Assembly: GCF_938015785.1 (NCBI RefSeq)
Contig: NZ_CALLWC010000037.1
Location: 1-60,248, forward strand
DNA from: an uncultured Campylobacter sp.
GTDB lineage: Bacteria; Campylobacterota; Campylobacteria; Campylobacterales; Campylobacteraceae
Length of the DNA stretch: 60,248 nt
Reading direction: 5' to 3'
Shown: positions 31,935 through 40,772 of the stretch, piece after piece
How the letters are laid out: the number at the start of each line of letters is the position of its first letter
Position numbering within the stretch: position 1 is the first letter of the stretch
Position numbers and translations under genes: made by a program
The notes under the pieces: generated by a model
The model's input: the letters and a program-made list of their open reading frames with translations, nothing else
What the model was told of the DNA's origin: nothing
The model's database searches: none

Positions 31935-32749
31935 TAGGCGCGCGCTCAAAAAAATACCTAAGCCTTTTCGCGCTTGCTTGCTGCGGCATCGCGCTTGCGT
32001 TTTATCTGCGCTTTAAAAGCGAGGAAAACGAGATAAAAATCAAGCAGCAGTTCGATTTTAGCGCGAGCCTGTTTGAAAAGATCGTCGATGAGGAGAAGCT
32101 AAACGCCTTTGCGATCTCGCTGATTTTATCGCAGAACAGCGACGTGGTGCGCTGCTTCGAGAGCGGCAAACACGGCGAGTGCATGGACGTGACGAAAAAA
32201 TACAAAGACATTTTGAGTGCAGTGCCCTTCTATACGGGCGTGAAGATACATTTTCATACGCAAAACATCAGAAGCCTGGCCAGAAGCTGGAGCGACGAAT
32301 TTTACAACGACGATCTGAGCTCCTTTCGCCATTCGCTTTTGCAGATCCGCCATAGCCTGCTTCCCAAAGCGCTTGTGGAGATGGGGCGGTGTGGGGTTTT
32401 TATGCGCGGAATTTCGCCGGTTTTTAGCGACGGCAAATTTATCGGAAGCGCCGAGATAATGCTCGATTTCGAGCACGTCATCGCGCAGATCAACCGTATG
32501 GGAAACGATATTTTTATCCTCGTAGATAAGAGGTTTGAAACCGATTGCTTTTACGATAAAATAGGCGTTATCAAGGACTTTATCGTCGTAAACAGCGCGC
32601 CGGATTACGACGTTTTGTCGATTTTGGCGACGCTTGATTTTGGGGCGCAGAGCTTTATCAAAAAGGACGGGCATTATTTTTACGTGAGGGCATTTTCGGA
32701 CGAAAACGGCACGAAGCTGGGCTATATAATTTTGCACCGCGAAGGCTAG
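31931..32749 (+). CDS. Membrane-anchored Cache-like sensor domain protein, 272 aa
   Basis: N-terminal membrane helix (about 8-26), then a charged helix and a long periplasmic domain with the layout of a double-Cache ligand-binding domain. LPKALVEMGRCGVFMRGISPVFSDGKFIGSAEIMLDFEHVI (in parts) resembles the sensor domains of chemoreceptors. The protein ends after this domain with YIILHREG. There is no second membrane helix, HAMP or signalling domain, so it cannot signal alone unless a partner exists. It could be a truncated chemoreceptor, but no stop-disrupted continuation is seen downstream. Translated together with the HIT gene (ATGA overlap). Confidence 0.65.
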   Translation: MIGARSKKYLSLFALACCGIALAFYLRFKSEENEIKIKQQFDFSASLFEKIVDEEKLNAFAISLILSQNSDVVRCFESGKHGECMDVTKKYKDILSAVPFYTGVKIHFHTQNIRSLARSWSDEFYNDDLSSFRHSLLQIRHSLLPKALVEMGRCGVFMRGISPVFSDGKFIGSAEIMLDFEHVIAQINRMGNDIFILVDKRFETDCFYDKIGVIKDFIVVNSAPDYDVLSILATLDFGAQSFIKKDGHYFYVRAFSDENGTKLGYIILHREG

Positions 32750-32888
32750 CGGCGGGATTTAAATTTAGGCGCCTATCGCTTGTTTATTTCGTAGCGGCGG
32801 CGGCAGCGCGGCGAGCGAGCGTTTTAAATTTAATCGCAAGATCGCGGAAATTTACGCTGGAATTTTAAATTTTAAAAGGAGCGTCGGT

Positions 32889-33608
32889 ATGAAATTTTAT
32901 AAATCTCTTAAATTTAAAGTGCTAGCTGGCGTGCTGCTTCTTATAATAATACTCTGCGCCGTATTTATCCGCATAATCCCCGATTATTCCACTTCGCGAG
33001 GCTTCGCCGTAGTTACTATTTTTGGCTACAACAAATACAAGCAAGGATACTGCCTTAAAGAGGATAGAATTTTACCCAAAGAGGAGTTGTATAAAAGAGC
33101 TATTACTGAGTATTTGGAAAAAGAATTAGAAGCTACTATTTTAATTAATAATTTTCGTTGCAAAAAATATGGAAGATCTTGGTGCAAAATGAATAAAGTT
33201 TCATATTATAAAGCCAAAAATCGTAACTTAAATGAAATTTTGCGAATTTTAGAGACTGAAAAAAATGATATAGAATATGTTGTTTTAAATAAAATAGAAG
33301 TTGTAAGTATAAATCCAAGCAAATATATTAAAATAAATTTAAATAAGATGAGTGCCGGTTTTAATGAGCCGATATTTTTTGAAAATTTATTATTTTTAGA
33401 TTATAGTTTTCTTTTATATGACAATTTTATAGCTTTAAATCATAGTGTATTTATAAGTAATTTTACAACAGCCAAAAAATTCTTGTCAGAATATTATATC
33501 GATAAAAAAAATCAACCGGTTGTAAAAAATCAATTTGACAATTGTGGTAACTTAAATTTTGATGTACAAGAATATTATTTAGAATCAAGAGAGGCAAAAG
33601 GCGGCTGA
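32889..33608 (+). CDS. Membrane-anchored hypothetical protein with AT-rich C-terminal part, 239 aa
   Basis: Not recognised. One N-terminal membrane helix (about 11-31) predicts a periplasmic body. Cysteines occur at GYC (about 55), RCKKYGRSWC (about 93-101) and DNC near the end. From about base 33060 the DNA becomes strongly AT-rich (13 G/C in bases 33241-33300) with Ile/Asn/Lys/Tyr codons, while the first 55 codons look like the rest of the genome. AAAGGAGCGTCGGT precedes the ATG. A foreign 3' portion or relaxed selection are both possible. Confidence 0.65.
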   Translation: MKFYKSLKFKVLAGVLLLIIILCAVFIRIIPDYSTSRGFAVVTIFGYNKYKQGYCLKEDRILPKEELYKRAITEYLEKELEATILINNFRCKKYGRSWCKMNKVSYYKAKNRNLNEILRILETEKNDIEYVVLNKIEVVSINPSKYIKINLNKMSAGFNEPIFFENLLFLDYSFLLYDNFIALNHSVFISNFTTAKKFLSEYYIDKKNQPVVKNQFDNCGNLNFDVQEYYLESREAKGG

Positions 33609-33632
33609 AAATTCCCTTCAAAAGGAAATTTT
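33608..33632. terminator. Hairpin after the 32889 gene
   Basis: AAAATT/AATTTT plus CCTT/AAGG with one mismatch and a CAA loop, directly at the stop codon. It lies between convergent genes and ends in TTTTAAAAAG. A modest terminator. Confidence 0.4.
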
Positions 33633-33700
33633 AAAAAGCCCTAGCCGCATAAATTTTACTTTTAAAATTTTAAAATTTGCGTCTAAATTTACGCGGCGTT

Positions 33701-34819
33701 TTAATCCAAAAGCTTCTGCTTAAACAGCGGGATTTTGTAGCAAAAGGTGCTGCCTTCGCCGAGCTTCGAGCTGACGCTTTTTGCGATTCCGTAGCGCTTG
33801 CAAATTTTATCGATTATGTTTAGCCCGAGGCCAAATCCGCCAAGAGCCGCGTTTTCGCGCGAGTATCTATCCCAGATCGCGCTCGTATCCTTTATGCCGA
33901 TACCGAAATCCTGCACGCTAAATACCGCTATGCTCACCCCTTTTTCCAGCCCGATGATGATCTTGCCGCCGGGGCGCGAGTATTTTATGGCGTTGCTTAG
34001 GGTGTTGTCGATGAGGCGCATTAGCGAGGTTTCGTCCATAAAGACGCTCACATCGGGCGTTATTCGCGATTGCAGACTTATGTTTTTGCTTTTTGCGACC
34101 AGATAGATGAAATTTATCCTAGCGCTCAAAAACTCGCTCATATCGATGCGGCGGCTTTTGAAGCTCATCTTGCCGCTTTTGATGAAGTACTCCACGTCCT
34201 CGTAAGTAATTACCATCTGCTTGAGCGCGGATTTTATTCGCGCCGTGTGTTTGTCGCGCAGCCCAAGCATCTCGGTGTTGATGAGCGCGACGCCTAAAGG
34301 GGTCTTTAGCTCGTGCATCGCGTCGTTGAAAAACGCCTTGATGAGGTTGCTTTGCTGTGCGTAGAAATTTTTTATGATTTTGTAGTTAAACAGCGCGATG
34401 ATGAGCGCTACGAAAATCGTGATAAAGATCGTAGAGATCGCGATAAATTCTATCTTTGCGTAGCTTATCTTTTTTGAGATGACGAAAAAATGCAGCTTGC
34501 CCTCATGCAGAAAGTGGCGCTTAAAAAATACCCGCCCGCCGAATTTCAGCGTGATAAACGCAAAATCCGGCGGTTGGACGCTGAGGTTTGATCTTAAAAT
34601 TTCGCCGTTTGCGTTTAGGATCGCGTAGTCGTAGATGAGCTCGTCTTTTAGATTCAGATCCGCACCGGCTAGGGCTTCGCCGCTTTTTTGTATCAGCTCG
34701 GCGACGTCGGCGCTCTCCTCGATTTTGGAATTTAAATAGATTATATAAAGACTCTCGCTTATAAAGGCGCCTATGATGAAGATCGCGCTAAAAAGCGTAA
34801 ATTTAAACCCCTTAAGCAT
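33701..34819 (-). CDS. Sensor histidine kinase, 372 aa
   Basis: Inner membrane kinase. A first membrane helix (about 8-28), a periplasmic segment of about 100 residues, and a second helix (about 130-155) precede the dimerisation helix with the phospho-acceptor His in DAMHELKTPLGV. The ATPase domain has N box LIDNTLSNAIKYS, G1 VQDFGIGI and G2 GGFGLGLNII. The start ATG 34819 overlaps the response regulator by eight bases. An upstream reading extension to 34948 is just the regulator gene in another frame. Partner: the adjacent OmpR-type regulator. Its place behind psrABC suggests it senses a respiratory substrate such as polysulfide or thiosulfate (inference). Confidence 0.92.
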   Translation of the reverse strand: MLKGFKFTLFSAIFIIGAFISESLYIIYLNSKIEESADVAELIQKSGEALAGADLNLKDELIYDYAILNANGEILRSNLSVQPPDFAFITLKFGGRVFFKRHFLHEGKLHFFVISKKISYAKIEFIAISTIFITIFVALIIALFNYKIIKNFYAQQSNLIKAFFNDAMHELKTPLGVALINTEMLGLRDKHTARIKSALKQMVITYEDVEYFIKSGKMSFKSRRIDMSEFLSARINFIYLVAKSKNISLQSRITPDVSVFMDETSLMRLIDNTLSNAIKYSRPGGKIIIGLEKGVSIAVFSVQDFGIGIKDTSAIWDRYSRENAALGGFGLGLNIIDKICKRYGIAKSVSSKLGEGSTFCYKIPLFKQKLLD

Positions 34820-35465
34820 TGATTTTATATCCGAGTCCGCGGCTGGAGAGGATGAAGTCGTTGCTCGTTTTGGAGCGGAGGTTGCTGATATGCACGCGCA
34901 CATCGACGCTGCCCGCCTCGCCGTCCCATACGTCGGCGATGAGTTCATCTACGCTTACGAATCTTTTGATATTGACGAGCAGAAATTCTATAATCTTGAT
35001 CTCTTTGGCGCTTAGCGATATCTCTTCGTCCGCGCGTTTTAAAATTTTTAAATTTGCAAAGTAGTGAAATTTATCCGCGATCTTGACGGCACCCTTTTCG
35101 TCGCCGAAATACTTTCGCATCAGCTCGCTTACTCTAAATTTAAGCTCAGCTAGGTGGAAAGGCTTTTTTAGATATTCATTGCAACCTAGCTCGTAGCACT
35201 GGCTCAAATCGTCGATGTCGCCGAGCGAGGTCATCATCATCACGGGGGTGTTGAGGCCGAGGCTTCGCACATATCTAAGCACCTCTTCTCCCGAAACCTC
35301 CGGCACTTTGATGTCTAAAATCAGCAAGTGGTATGCATTCGCGGCGATCTTATCGCAGGCTACGTCGCCGCTTTCGCATTCGTCCACCTCGTAGCCGAGC
35401 TCCTGCAGATACTCACTTACGCTGCTTCTGTATTCAAAATCGTCTTCTAAAAGTAAAATTTTCAA
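34812..35465 (-). CDS. OmpR-family response regulator, 217 aa
   Basis: Two-component regulator. The receiver domain has the acidic pair in LLEDDF, phospho-acceptor Asp in LILDIKVPEV, Thr/Ser in MMTS and Lys in KKPF. The C-terminal winged helix (about 125-217) has SAKEIKIIEFL and VDVRVHISNLRSK ending SSRGLGYKI. It lies 26 bases after psrC on the same strand, with a hairpin in the gap, and overlaps the kinase gene. It probably controls the psr operon or related respiratory genes, but this is position-based. Confidence 0.94.
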   Translation of the reverse strand: MKILLLEDDFEYRSSVSEYLQELGYEVDECESGDVACDKIAANAYHLLILDIKVPEVSGEEVLRYVRSLGLNTPVMMMTSLGDIDDLSQCYELGCNEYLKKPFHLAELKFRVSELMRKYFGDEKGAVKIADKFHYFANLKILKRADEEISLSAKEIKIIEFLLVNIKRFVSVDELIADVWDGEAGSVDVRVHISNLRSKTSNDFILSSRGLGYKINA

Positions 35466-35480
35466 ACTCGTTCCCTAAAT

Positions 35481-35502
35481 CGGGAGCGAGACTACGCTCC
35501 CG
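35481..35502 (-). terminator. GC-rich hairpin overlapping the psrC stop codon
   Basis: A perfect 8-bp stem (CGGGAGCG with CGCTCCCG) and 6-base loop. The psrC TAG (35492-35494) lies in the loop. On the minus strand it is followed by ATTTAGGG, not a T-run. It may reduce read-through or stabilise psr mRNA rather than fully terminate before the regulator genes. Confidence 0.5.
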
Positions 35503-36463
35503 TGCAAATTTGCCCCGCATATACAACGAAGTAGCGAAGCAGAATGACGCCGCAAAGCACGACGAAAGAATTTAAAACTATAAACGCAGGCTTGTAGGCG
35601 TGGTTTTTCAACGCCGTAAAGGCGATGATGATCGGAGCGATGAGCCCCGTGCCTAAAACGCCGATCCAGAAAATTTTACCGTAAACCTCGTGCGTCAAAG
35701 CCTGCTGTGCCGCAAGCGCGCTAGTACCACCCTCGAAATACATCCCGACAAATAGAATGAACAAAAGCGGAATCTCAAAGAGTATCGCGCGCAGATCAAG
35801 CACCAAAAGGTATTTTATGCTATCTTTGTTTAACGAGCCTTTAAAAAACAGAAGCCCCACTAAAATGCTCGCCGCGATGCCGCTGGAAAAGCCCGACAGC
35901 AAAAATAAAATCGGCAGCACCGGAGTATTCCAAAGCGGAATTTTCATCACCGCGCTTAATAAAAAGCCCGTGTATGCGCCCACGCAAAGAGCAAGGATAA
36001 ACAAAATTCGCTCGAAGAGTTTGGAAGCTTTGGCAAACGAGCTTAGCAAATTTACGATAGGTCGCAGGAACGCAAGTAGTTTAAATTTGCAAATTTCCTC
36101 GCCGAATACGCATAGCGCAAATACAAAGCTAAACGGCACGTAGATCAAAAGCGCCGCCACGCCGAGACTCATCACCGAGCCGAAGTTAAATTTGATCAGC
36201 AAAAGATAAAAGCTAAATGGCTTGCCCAGATCAAAGATTAAAAGCAAAAGCCCCGCGCAGATCGTAAGCGGCGCCGTGATCGCACCCGCTCTAATCATCG
36301 CATCCCAGATGGAATTTTGCTCGCTTTCGTGGCGATTCCATTTAACTAAAAGCGCCACCATCGTCGCTCCCGCGCTAAGACCCGCCAAAAATAGATAGAT
36401 CGCAATCGGCCAAGGCCAGTAAATTTCAGAGTATTGGCTCATATCGCCCCACATATTATTCAT
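35492..36463 (-). CDS. psrC: NrfD/PsrC-type membrane subunit of polysulfide/thiosulfate reductase, 323 aa
   Basis: Quinol-oxidising membrane subunit with eight to nine helices of the NrfD fold. The N-terminus WPWPIAIYLFLAGLSAGATM is a family hallmark. It should pass electrons from menaquinol to the PsrB iron-sulfur subunit. AGGAGGACG precedes the ATG, and it overlaps psrB by eight bases. The role (polysulfide, thiosulfate or another sulfur oxyanion) follows from the PsrA partner and cannot be narrowed from sequence alone. Confidence 0.9.
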   Translation of the reverse strand: MNNMWGDMSQYSEIYWPWPIAIYLFLAGLSAGATMVALLVKWNRHESEQNSIWDAMIRAGAITAPLTICAGLLLLIFDLGKPFSFYLLLIKFNFGSVMSLGVAALLIYVPFSFVFALCVFGEEICKFKLLAFLRPIVNLLSSFAKASKLFERILFILALCVGAYTGFLLSAVMKIPLWNTPVLPILFLLSGFSSGIAASILVGLLFFKGSLNKDSIKYLLVLDLRAILFEIPLLFILFVGMYFEGGTSALAAQQALTHEVYGKIFWIGVLGTGLIAPIIIAFTALKNHAYKPAFIVLNSFVVLCGVILLRYFVVYAGQICTGA

Positions 36464-37022
36464 AGCGTCCTCCTTTTTTGTTTTTGATATTCGCTAGACG
36501 CGGCTTGGTGTTTAGATATGCTTTTGGATATTCTACGCTTGTTTTGGCTAGCAGCTTATTTACCCCAGAGCCTGCGTCGTTTACGTCGCCGAAAACTAAA
36601 GCGTCGGTCGGGCACACGCTTACGCAGGCAGGCTGCAAGCCTTTGCTAGTGCGGTTAGTGTAGCAAAAGGTGCATTTACCGATAGCGTGAGTGATAGGAT
36701 CGACAAATCTAGCGTCGTAAGGACAGGCCAGGATGCAGTATTTGCAGCTGACGCAAAGCCTCTCATCTATGAGCGTTACGCCGTCTTTGGTTTTAAAGCT
36801 CGCTCCCGTAGGGCAGACGTCCACGCAGGGGCTATCCTCGCACATAACGCAGCTGGCGCGCGAATAATCTAGCTTTAAGCTTGGAAAAACGCCGCTTGTT
36901 TTGCCGTGCACCTGCAGCCTATAAACGCCGCTCGGTACGCCGTTTTCGTTCCTGCACGCAACCGAACAGGCTTGGCAACCTATACATAAATTTTCGTCGT
37001 GAATCATTATGAGTTTCTTCAT
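36456..37022 (-). CDS. psrB: 4Fe-4S electron-transfer subunit PsrB, 188 aa
   Basis: Ferredoxin-like subunit that links PsrC and PsrA. Four Cys clusters are visible: CIGCQACSVAC, CVMCEDSPCVDVCP, CVSCKYCILACP, and CTFCYTN ... ACVSVCP. This is the DMSO-reductase/PsrB pattern with four [4Fe-4S] centres. The ATG at 37022 (MKKLIMIHDEN) has AAGGGGCGG upstream, and I prefer it to a TTG five codons earlier. It sits between psrA (11-base gap) and psrC (8-base overlap) in one operon. Confidence 0.93.
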   Translation of the reverse strand: MKKLIMIHDENLCIGCQACSVACRNENGVPSGVYRLQVHGKTSGVFPSLKLDYSRASCVMCEDSPCVDVCPTGASFKTKDGVTLIDERLCVSCKYCILACPYDARFVDPITHAIGKCTFCYTNRTSKGLQPACVSVCPTDALVFGDVNDAGSGVNKLLAKTSVEYPKAYLNTKPRLANIKNKKGGRYE

Positions 37023-37033
37023 AACCGCCCCTT

Positions 37034-39298
37034 TCAAATTTTAACTATATCGACGCCGACGTTGGTTACCATCGTGCTTACCACAGGACCCGCAGCCGGA
37101 TCGAGAAGGACGCTTTGGTTCGTGCCTATACCGTTCGTGCGCTTTAGCCCCGGGCTTACGTGCCCAAAGCCGTGGTATAAAAATAGGCAGTCGTCTCTGA
37201 TGCCTTGCGTGACGAAAATTTTAGCTTTTTGCTCGCCGAATTTATTTTTAAGCTTCACGATATCGCCCGTCTTTAGCCCCTCTGCTTTTGCAGAAGCGGG
37301 GCTGATCCAAACCGGCGATTCGCTCATCATATCGTTTAAAATTTTGACATTTTGAGTGTGTCCGTTGGTGTGAAACGCGGTCTTGCCGGTCATTAGGCAG
37401 TATTTGTGTCCGCCAAATACGTCCATACCCTCGGTGTTTAAGCAGCCGTATCCCGCGAAAAGCTCCTCCACTTTCGGCGCGAAAAGCTCGATCTTGCCGC
37501 TCGGGGTTTTAAATTTCATCTGTGAGCTCATCTCGCCGTTTTCGTCCACGAACTCCGCCGCAGCAGGATATTTATCGATAAATTTAGCCACGAGCTTCGG
37601 CTCTCGGTAATACAGCTTCGGTACCTTGTAGCTTACGTAGCCGTTTTTGATTAAATTTGCGATCAGCTCGGCGTTGCCTTTGGCTTGCTGCATGCGGTAT
37701 TCGTCGATGTTGTTCCAGGTGTAATCTTTATCGATCTTCATCACCCTCGCAAGCTCTCTAAAAATTTCATAGCCGCACTTCGTATCGCCCACCGGCTCAA
37801 CGGCCTTGTTTCGCATCACAAATCCCGGCGCGGTGCCGCCTTTGTTTTGAATCGACTCGTCGCGCTCCAAATACGTGGATTCGGGCAAGATCACGTCGGC
37901 TAGGCACGCAAAGTCGCTCATATACACGTCGATTGCGAGCACGAAGTCTAGCTTTTTGATCGCCTCTACGCTCTTATCCACACCCGCAACGTTGATGAGG
38001 TGGTTAAAGCGCGTGCTGACCCAGCCTTTTACGGGGTAAGGCTTTTCGCTTAAAATCGTAGGCGCGATCTGCATTAAAACGCCGTGTTTGCGCGGCACGA
38101 AGAAATTTTCGCTACCTTCCTCGCCGCAGCCGTCGATGCGCGCGGTCTTTGGAATTTTAAAATTTTTATCCGGGTTTGAGATAGTAGGGAATAGATCCTC
38201 TTTGCAAAGCGCGTTGAAGGTTTTGGAGTCTTTAGAAAAGTAAATTCCGCCCTTTTTCTCGACGTTTCCCATCAGCGCGTTTGCGATCGCGATGGCGCGC
38301 GTGCGGATATATTCGGCCTTAGCGGTCGTGGTTTTATGACCCCAGTCGATTACGACTGCGGGAGCTGCGGCGTAAATTTCATTTGCGATGCGCTCTACCT
38401 TGTCCGCTTTGATCCCCGTGATGGCCTCCTGCCAAAGCGGCGTCGTATCCTTCACCGATTGCCTTAGCTCCTCTAGCCCTACGGCGTATTGTTCGATAAA
38501 TTTTTTGTCGTATTTGTTATCGCGCAGCCAGACGTGGATTAGCGCCATCAAAAACGCCGCGTCGGTTCCCGGTTTTATCGGCAGCCACTCGTCAGCTTTG
38601 GAAGCTACGACGCTAAAGCGCGGATCGAGAACCAAAAGCTTTACGTCCTCTCTGCTTGCGGCTTTTGCGAGCTTTTTAGTTTTTGAGATGTCGATGCCCT
38701 CAAAGAGATTGTGACCGAAATTTACGATATATTTTGCATCGCCGTAGTCTCTTTGCATGTTGGTGCCGAAGGTGTGCGGTACGGCGATATTGTAGGTGAC
38801 CGGGCAACAGGACCAGTGCGAGTAGATGTTCGGACTGCCGTATGCACAGGCGAAATTCATCATCTGGGTGTGGTGTTCGCCCGTTTTAGAGGTAAAAACT
38901 ACGCTTTGCGGGCCGTATTTTTGCGAAATCTCGCCAAGCTTCTGCGCGCAAATTTTAAGCGCCTCGTCCCAGCTCGCCTCTTTAAATTTGCCCTCGCCGC
39001 GCTCGCCTACGCGAATGAGCGGCTTAATGAGCCTCTGATCGTCGTAGAGCTGATTTATGCCCGCGCCTCCGCGAGCGCAGACCGAGGTTTTGTTTGAAAA
39101 GCGATGGTTGCCCTCGATGAGAGCGCCGCGACCGTTTTTGACGGTCACCTCGATAGGACAGCGCGAGGAGCACATCTCGCAGACGCTGGCGACTTTCTTT
39201 TCCGTCCCGCCTGTAACCGCGCTAGCGTTTAAATTTAGATTTAGCGTCGCTAGCGTGCCGATTGCGGCGGTGCTTTTTAAGAAATTTCGTCTATTCAT
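37034..39298 (-). CDS. psrA: Molybdopterin oxidoreductase, polysulfide/thiosulfate reductase catalytic subunit, 754 aa
   Basis: Catalytic Mo-bisMGD subunit of a sulfur-respiring complex on the periplasmic side. The Tat signal is MNRRNFLKSTAAIGTL. The N-terminal [4Fe-4S] site is Cys40, 43, 47 and 74. SHWSCCPVTYN near residue 160-170 carries the Cys that ligates molybdenum in PsrA/PhsA proteins. The C-terminal cofactor domain includes NGHTQNVKILNDMM and LYHGFGHVSPGL. It heads psrA-psrB-psrC and the two-component pair. PhsA (thiosulfate) and PsrA (polysulfide) cannot be separated by eye, so the symbol is a best guess. Confidence 0.9.
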   Translation of the reverse strand: MNRRNFLKSTAAIGTLATLNLNLNASAVTGGTEKKVASVCEMCSSRCPIEVTVKNGRGALIEGNHRFSNKTSVCARGGAGINQLYDDQRLIKPLIRVGERGEGKFKEASWDEALKICAQKLGEISQKYGPQSVVFTSKTGEHHTQMMNFACAYGSPNIYSHWSCCPVTYNIAVPHTFGTNMQRDYGDAKYIVNFGHNLFEGIDISKTKKLAKAASREDVKLLVLDPRFSVVASKADEWLPIKPGTDAAFLMALIHVWLRDNKYDKKFIEQYAVGLEELRQSVKDTTPLWQEAITGIKADKVERIANEIYAAAPAVVIDWGHKTTTAKAEYIRTRAIAIANALMGNVEKKGGIYFSKDSKTFNALCKEDLFPTISNPDKNFKIPKTARIDGCGEEGSENFFVPRKHGVLMQIAPTILSEKPYPVKGWVSTRFNHLINVAGVDKSVEAIKKLDFVLAIDVYMSDFACLADVILPESTYLERDESIQNKGGTAPGFVMRNKAVEPVGDTKCGYEIFRELARVMKIDKDYTWNNIDEYRMQQAKGNAELIANLIKNGYVSYKVPKLYYREPKLVAKFIDKYPAAAEFVDENGEMSSQMKFKTPSGKIELFAPKVEELFAGYGCLNTEGMDVFGGHKYCLMTGKTAFHTNGHTQNVKILNDMMSESPVWISPASAKAEGLKTGDIVKLKNKFGEQKAKIFVTQGIRDDCLFLYHGFGHVSPGLKRTNGIGTNQSVLLDPAAGPVVSTMVTNVGVDIVKI

Positions 39299-39383
39299 AA
39301 AAACTCCTTACCTTTAAATTTCGGTAGGAATTCTAAGGCTTCATCGTAAAAATAAGGTTAATTTTGATAATGCAGCTTTTGGC

Positions 39384-40616
39384 TTAGACTTTATCTCGAA
39401 AGATAAAATGCATCCTGCGCCGTATTCTAAAGCCGTAAAATAGCGCCAGCAGTAGCAAAATGCTAATTGCACCGCAGATTGCAAGGGCTACGCGAGCGCC
39501 TAATAACTCGGTAAAAAAGCCCGATATGAGCGCTCCAAATGGCGTACTACCTATTAAAAATAGCGCGTATAAGCTAAGTACGCGCCCGCGGAATTCGTTG
39601 CTTACGTGCATTTGCACGGTGGAGTTGATGCTTGAGTTTGTGATTACGAAAAGAAATCCAGTTACGGCAAGCCCTGCCGCAGCCCATGCGAAGGAATTTG
39701 CAGCCCCAGTAAGAGCTAAGCTCACTCCCATAGCGATCGCGCACGATCTGATTTTGCGGATGCCAAGTTTATCAAAAACTGCTACGAAAAGCGCGCCGCA
39801 AAAGGCTCCCACGCCTAGAGCCGACATCAAATATCCAAAGCTTCGCTCATCCGCGTCTAGGCTAAGCTTAACAAGTGCCGAGATCGTTACATTATAATTT
39901 GGCACCAGCGTCGCTACGATAAGCACTATTATCATTAGCTCGCTTAGAATTTTTTTGTGCGATACATACGAAATTCCAGCACCGATCGAGGCAAAAACGC
40001 CTCCGCTTCTGCTAGATAGCGTAGTAACGGATGGCGGAATTTTTATGAAAAACAGCGAAACGATGATGCCTAAAAAGCTAAGTGCATTGAATAAAAAGCA
40101 AAAGCCCACGCCCCACAGCGCCATCACGATCCCTGCAAGTGCGGGCCCTGCGATACGAGCGACGTTGAAGGACATAGAATTTAACGCTATGGCGTTGGCT
40201 AGATCGCGGGGCGAGTCGATGAGGTCTTTTACCATCGACTGACGGCTCGGGGCATCCATGCTGGTAAAGATGCCGCTTGCAAAAGCGCAAAATAAAATTT
40301 TGCCGAAAGAATATAGCTCGCAAAAGCTCATAACCGCGAAAATTGAGGCAGTCACCGCCATGCCTATTTGAGCAAGTAGAAGGATCTTTTTGCGATTAAA
40401 CTTATCTAGCAGTACACCGGAAAACGGCGTGAAAAGTAGCGCGGGCAAGAACCTCGCCGCAGCTACGAGGCTGACCTTAAAAGCATCTGCGGTTATGCTT
40501 AGCACTAGCCACGGCAGCGCGACGCTTTGCATCCAAGAACCGATCAGCGAGAGGTTCATCCCGATCCAATAAATTCTAAAATTTGAGTATTTAAGCGATA
40601 GGAAGGGATTTTTCAA
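39384..40616 (-). CDS. MFS_3-type exporter, 410 aa
   Basis: Twelve-helix major facilitator of the EntS/MFS_3 group. The opening FRIYWIGMNLSLIGSWMQSVALPWLVL and the loop GVLLDKFNRKKILLLAQ are characteristic of that group, whose studied members export siderophores or drugs. TTG start at 40616 (MKNPFLSLKYSNFRIYW), with AAAAGGCAG upstream. It is a single gene. The substrate is unknown. No siderophore genes are nearby. Confidence 0.85.
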   Translation of the reverse strand: MKNPFLSLKYSNFRIYWIGMNLSLIGSWMQSVALPWLVLSITADAFKVSLVAAARFLPALLFTPFSGVLLDKFNRKKILLLAQIGMAVTASIFAVMSFCELYSFGKILFCAFASGIFTSMDAPSRQSMVKDLIDSPRDLANAIALNSMSFNVARIAGPALAGIVMALWGVGFCFLFNALSFLGIIVSLFFIKIPPSVTTLSSRSGGVFASIGAGISYVSHKKILSELMIIVLIVATLVPNYNVTISALVKLSLDADERSFGYLMSALGVGAFCGALFVAVFDKLGIRKIRSCAIAMGVSLALTGAANSFAWAAAGLAVTGFLFVITNSSINSTVQMHVSNEFRGRVLSLYALFLIGSTPFGALISGFFTELLGARVALAICGAISILLLLALFYGFRIRRRMHFIFRDKV

Positions 40617-40772
40617 CGCGCTGCCTTTTGAAATTTTGATTTGAGATTATACATTAAATTTTAAAAATTCACTTAAAGATTTAACATTTATAAAAATTTA
40701 ACGAAAATTTAATATTTCTGAAAAGAAAAATTTTATATACTCTGCAATAAATTTTTAAGCAAAGGATTAAAA

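Noticed and set aside
32126..32737. 203-codon minus-strand frame opposite the Cache-domain gene
   Set aside because: Composition typical of an antisense shadow; the plus frame has a membrane anchor, ribosome coupling and domain pattern.
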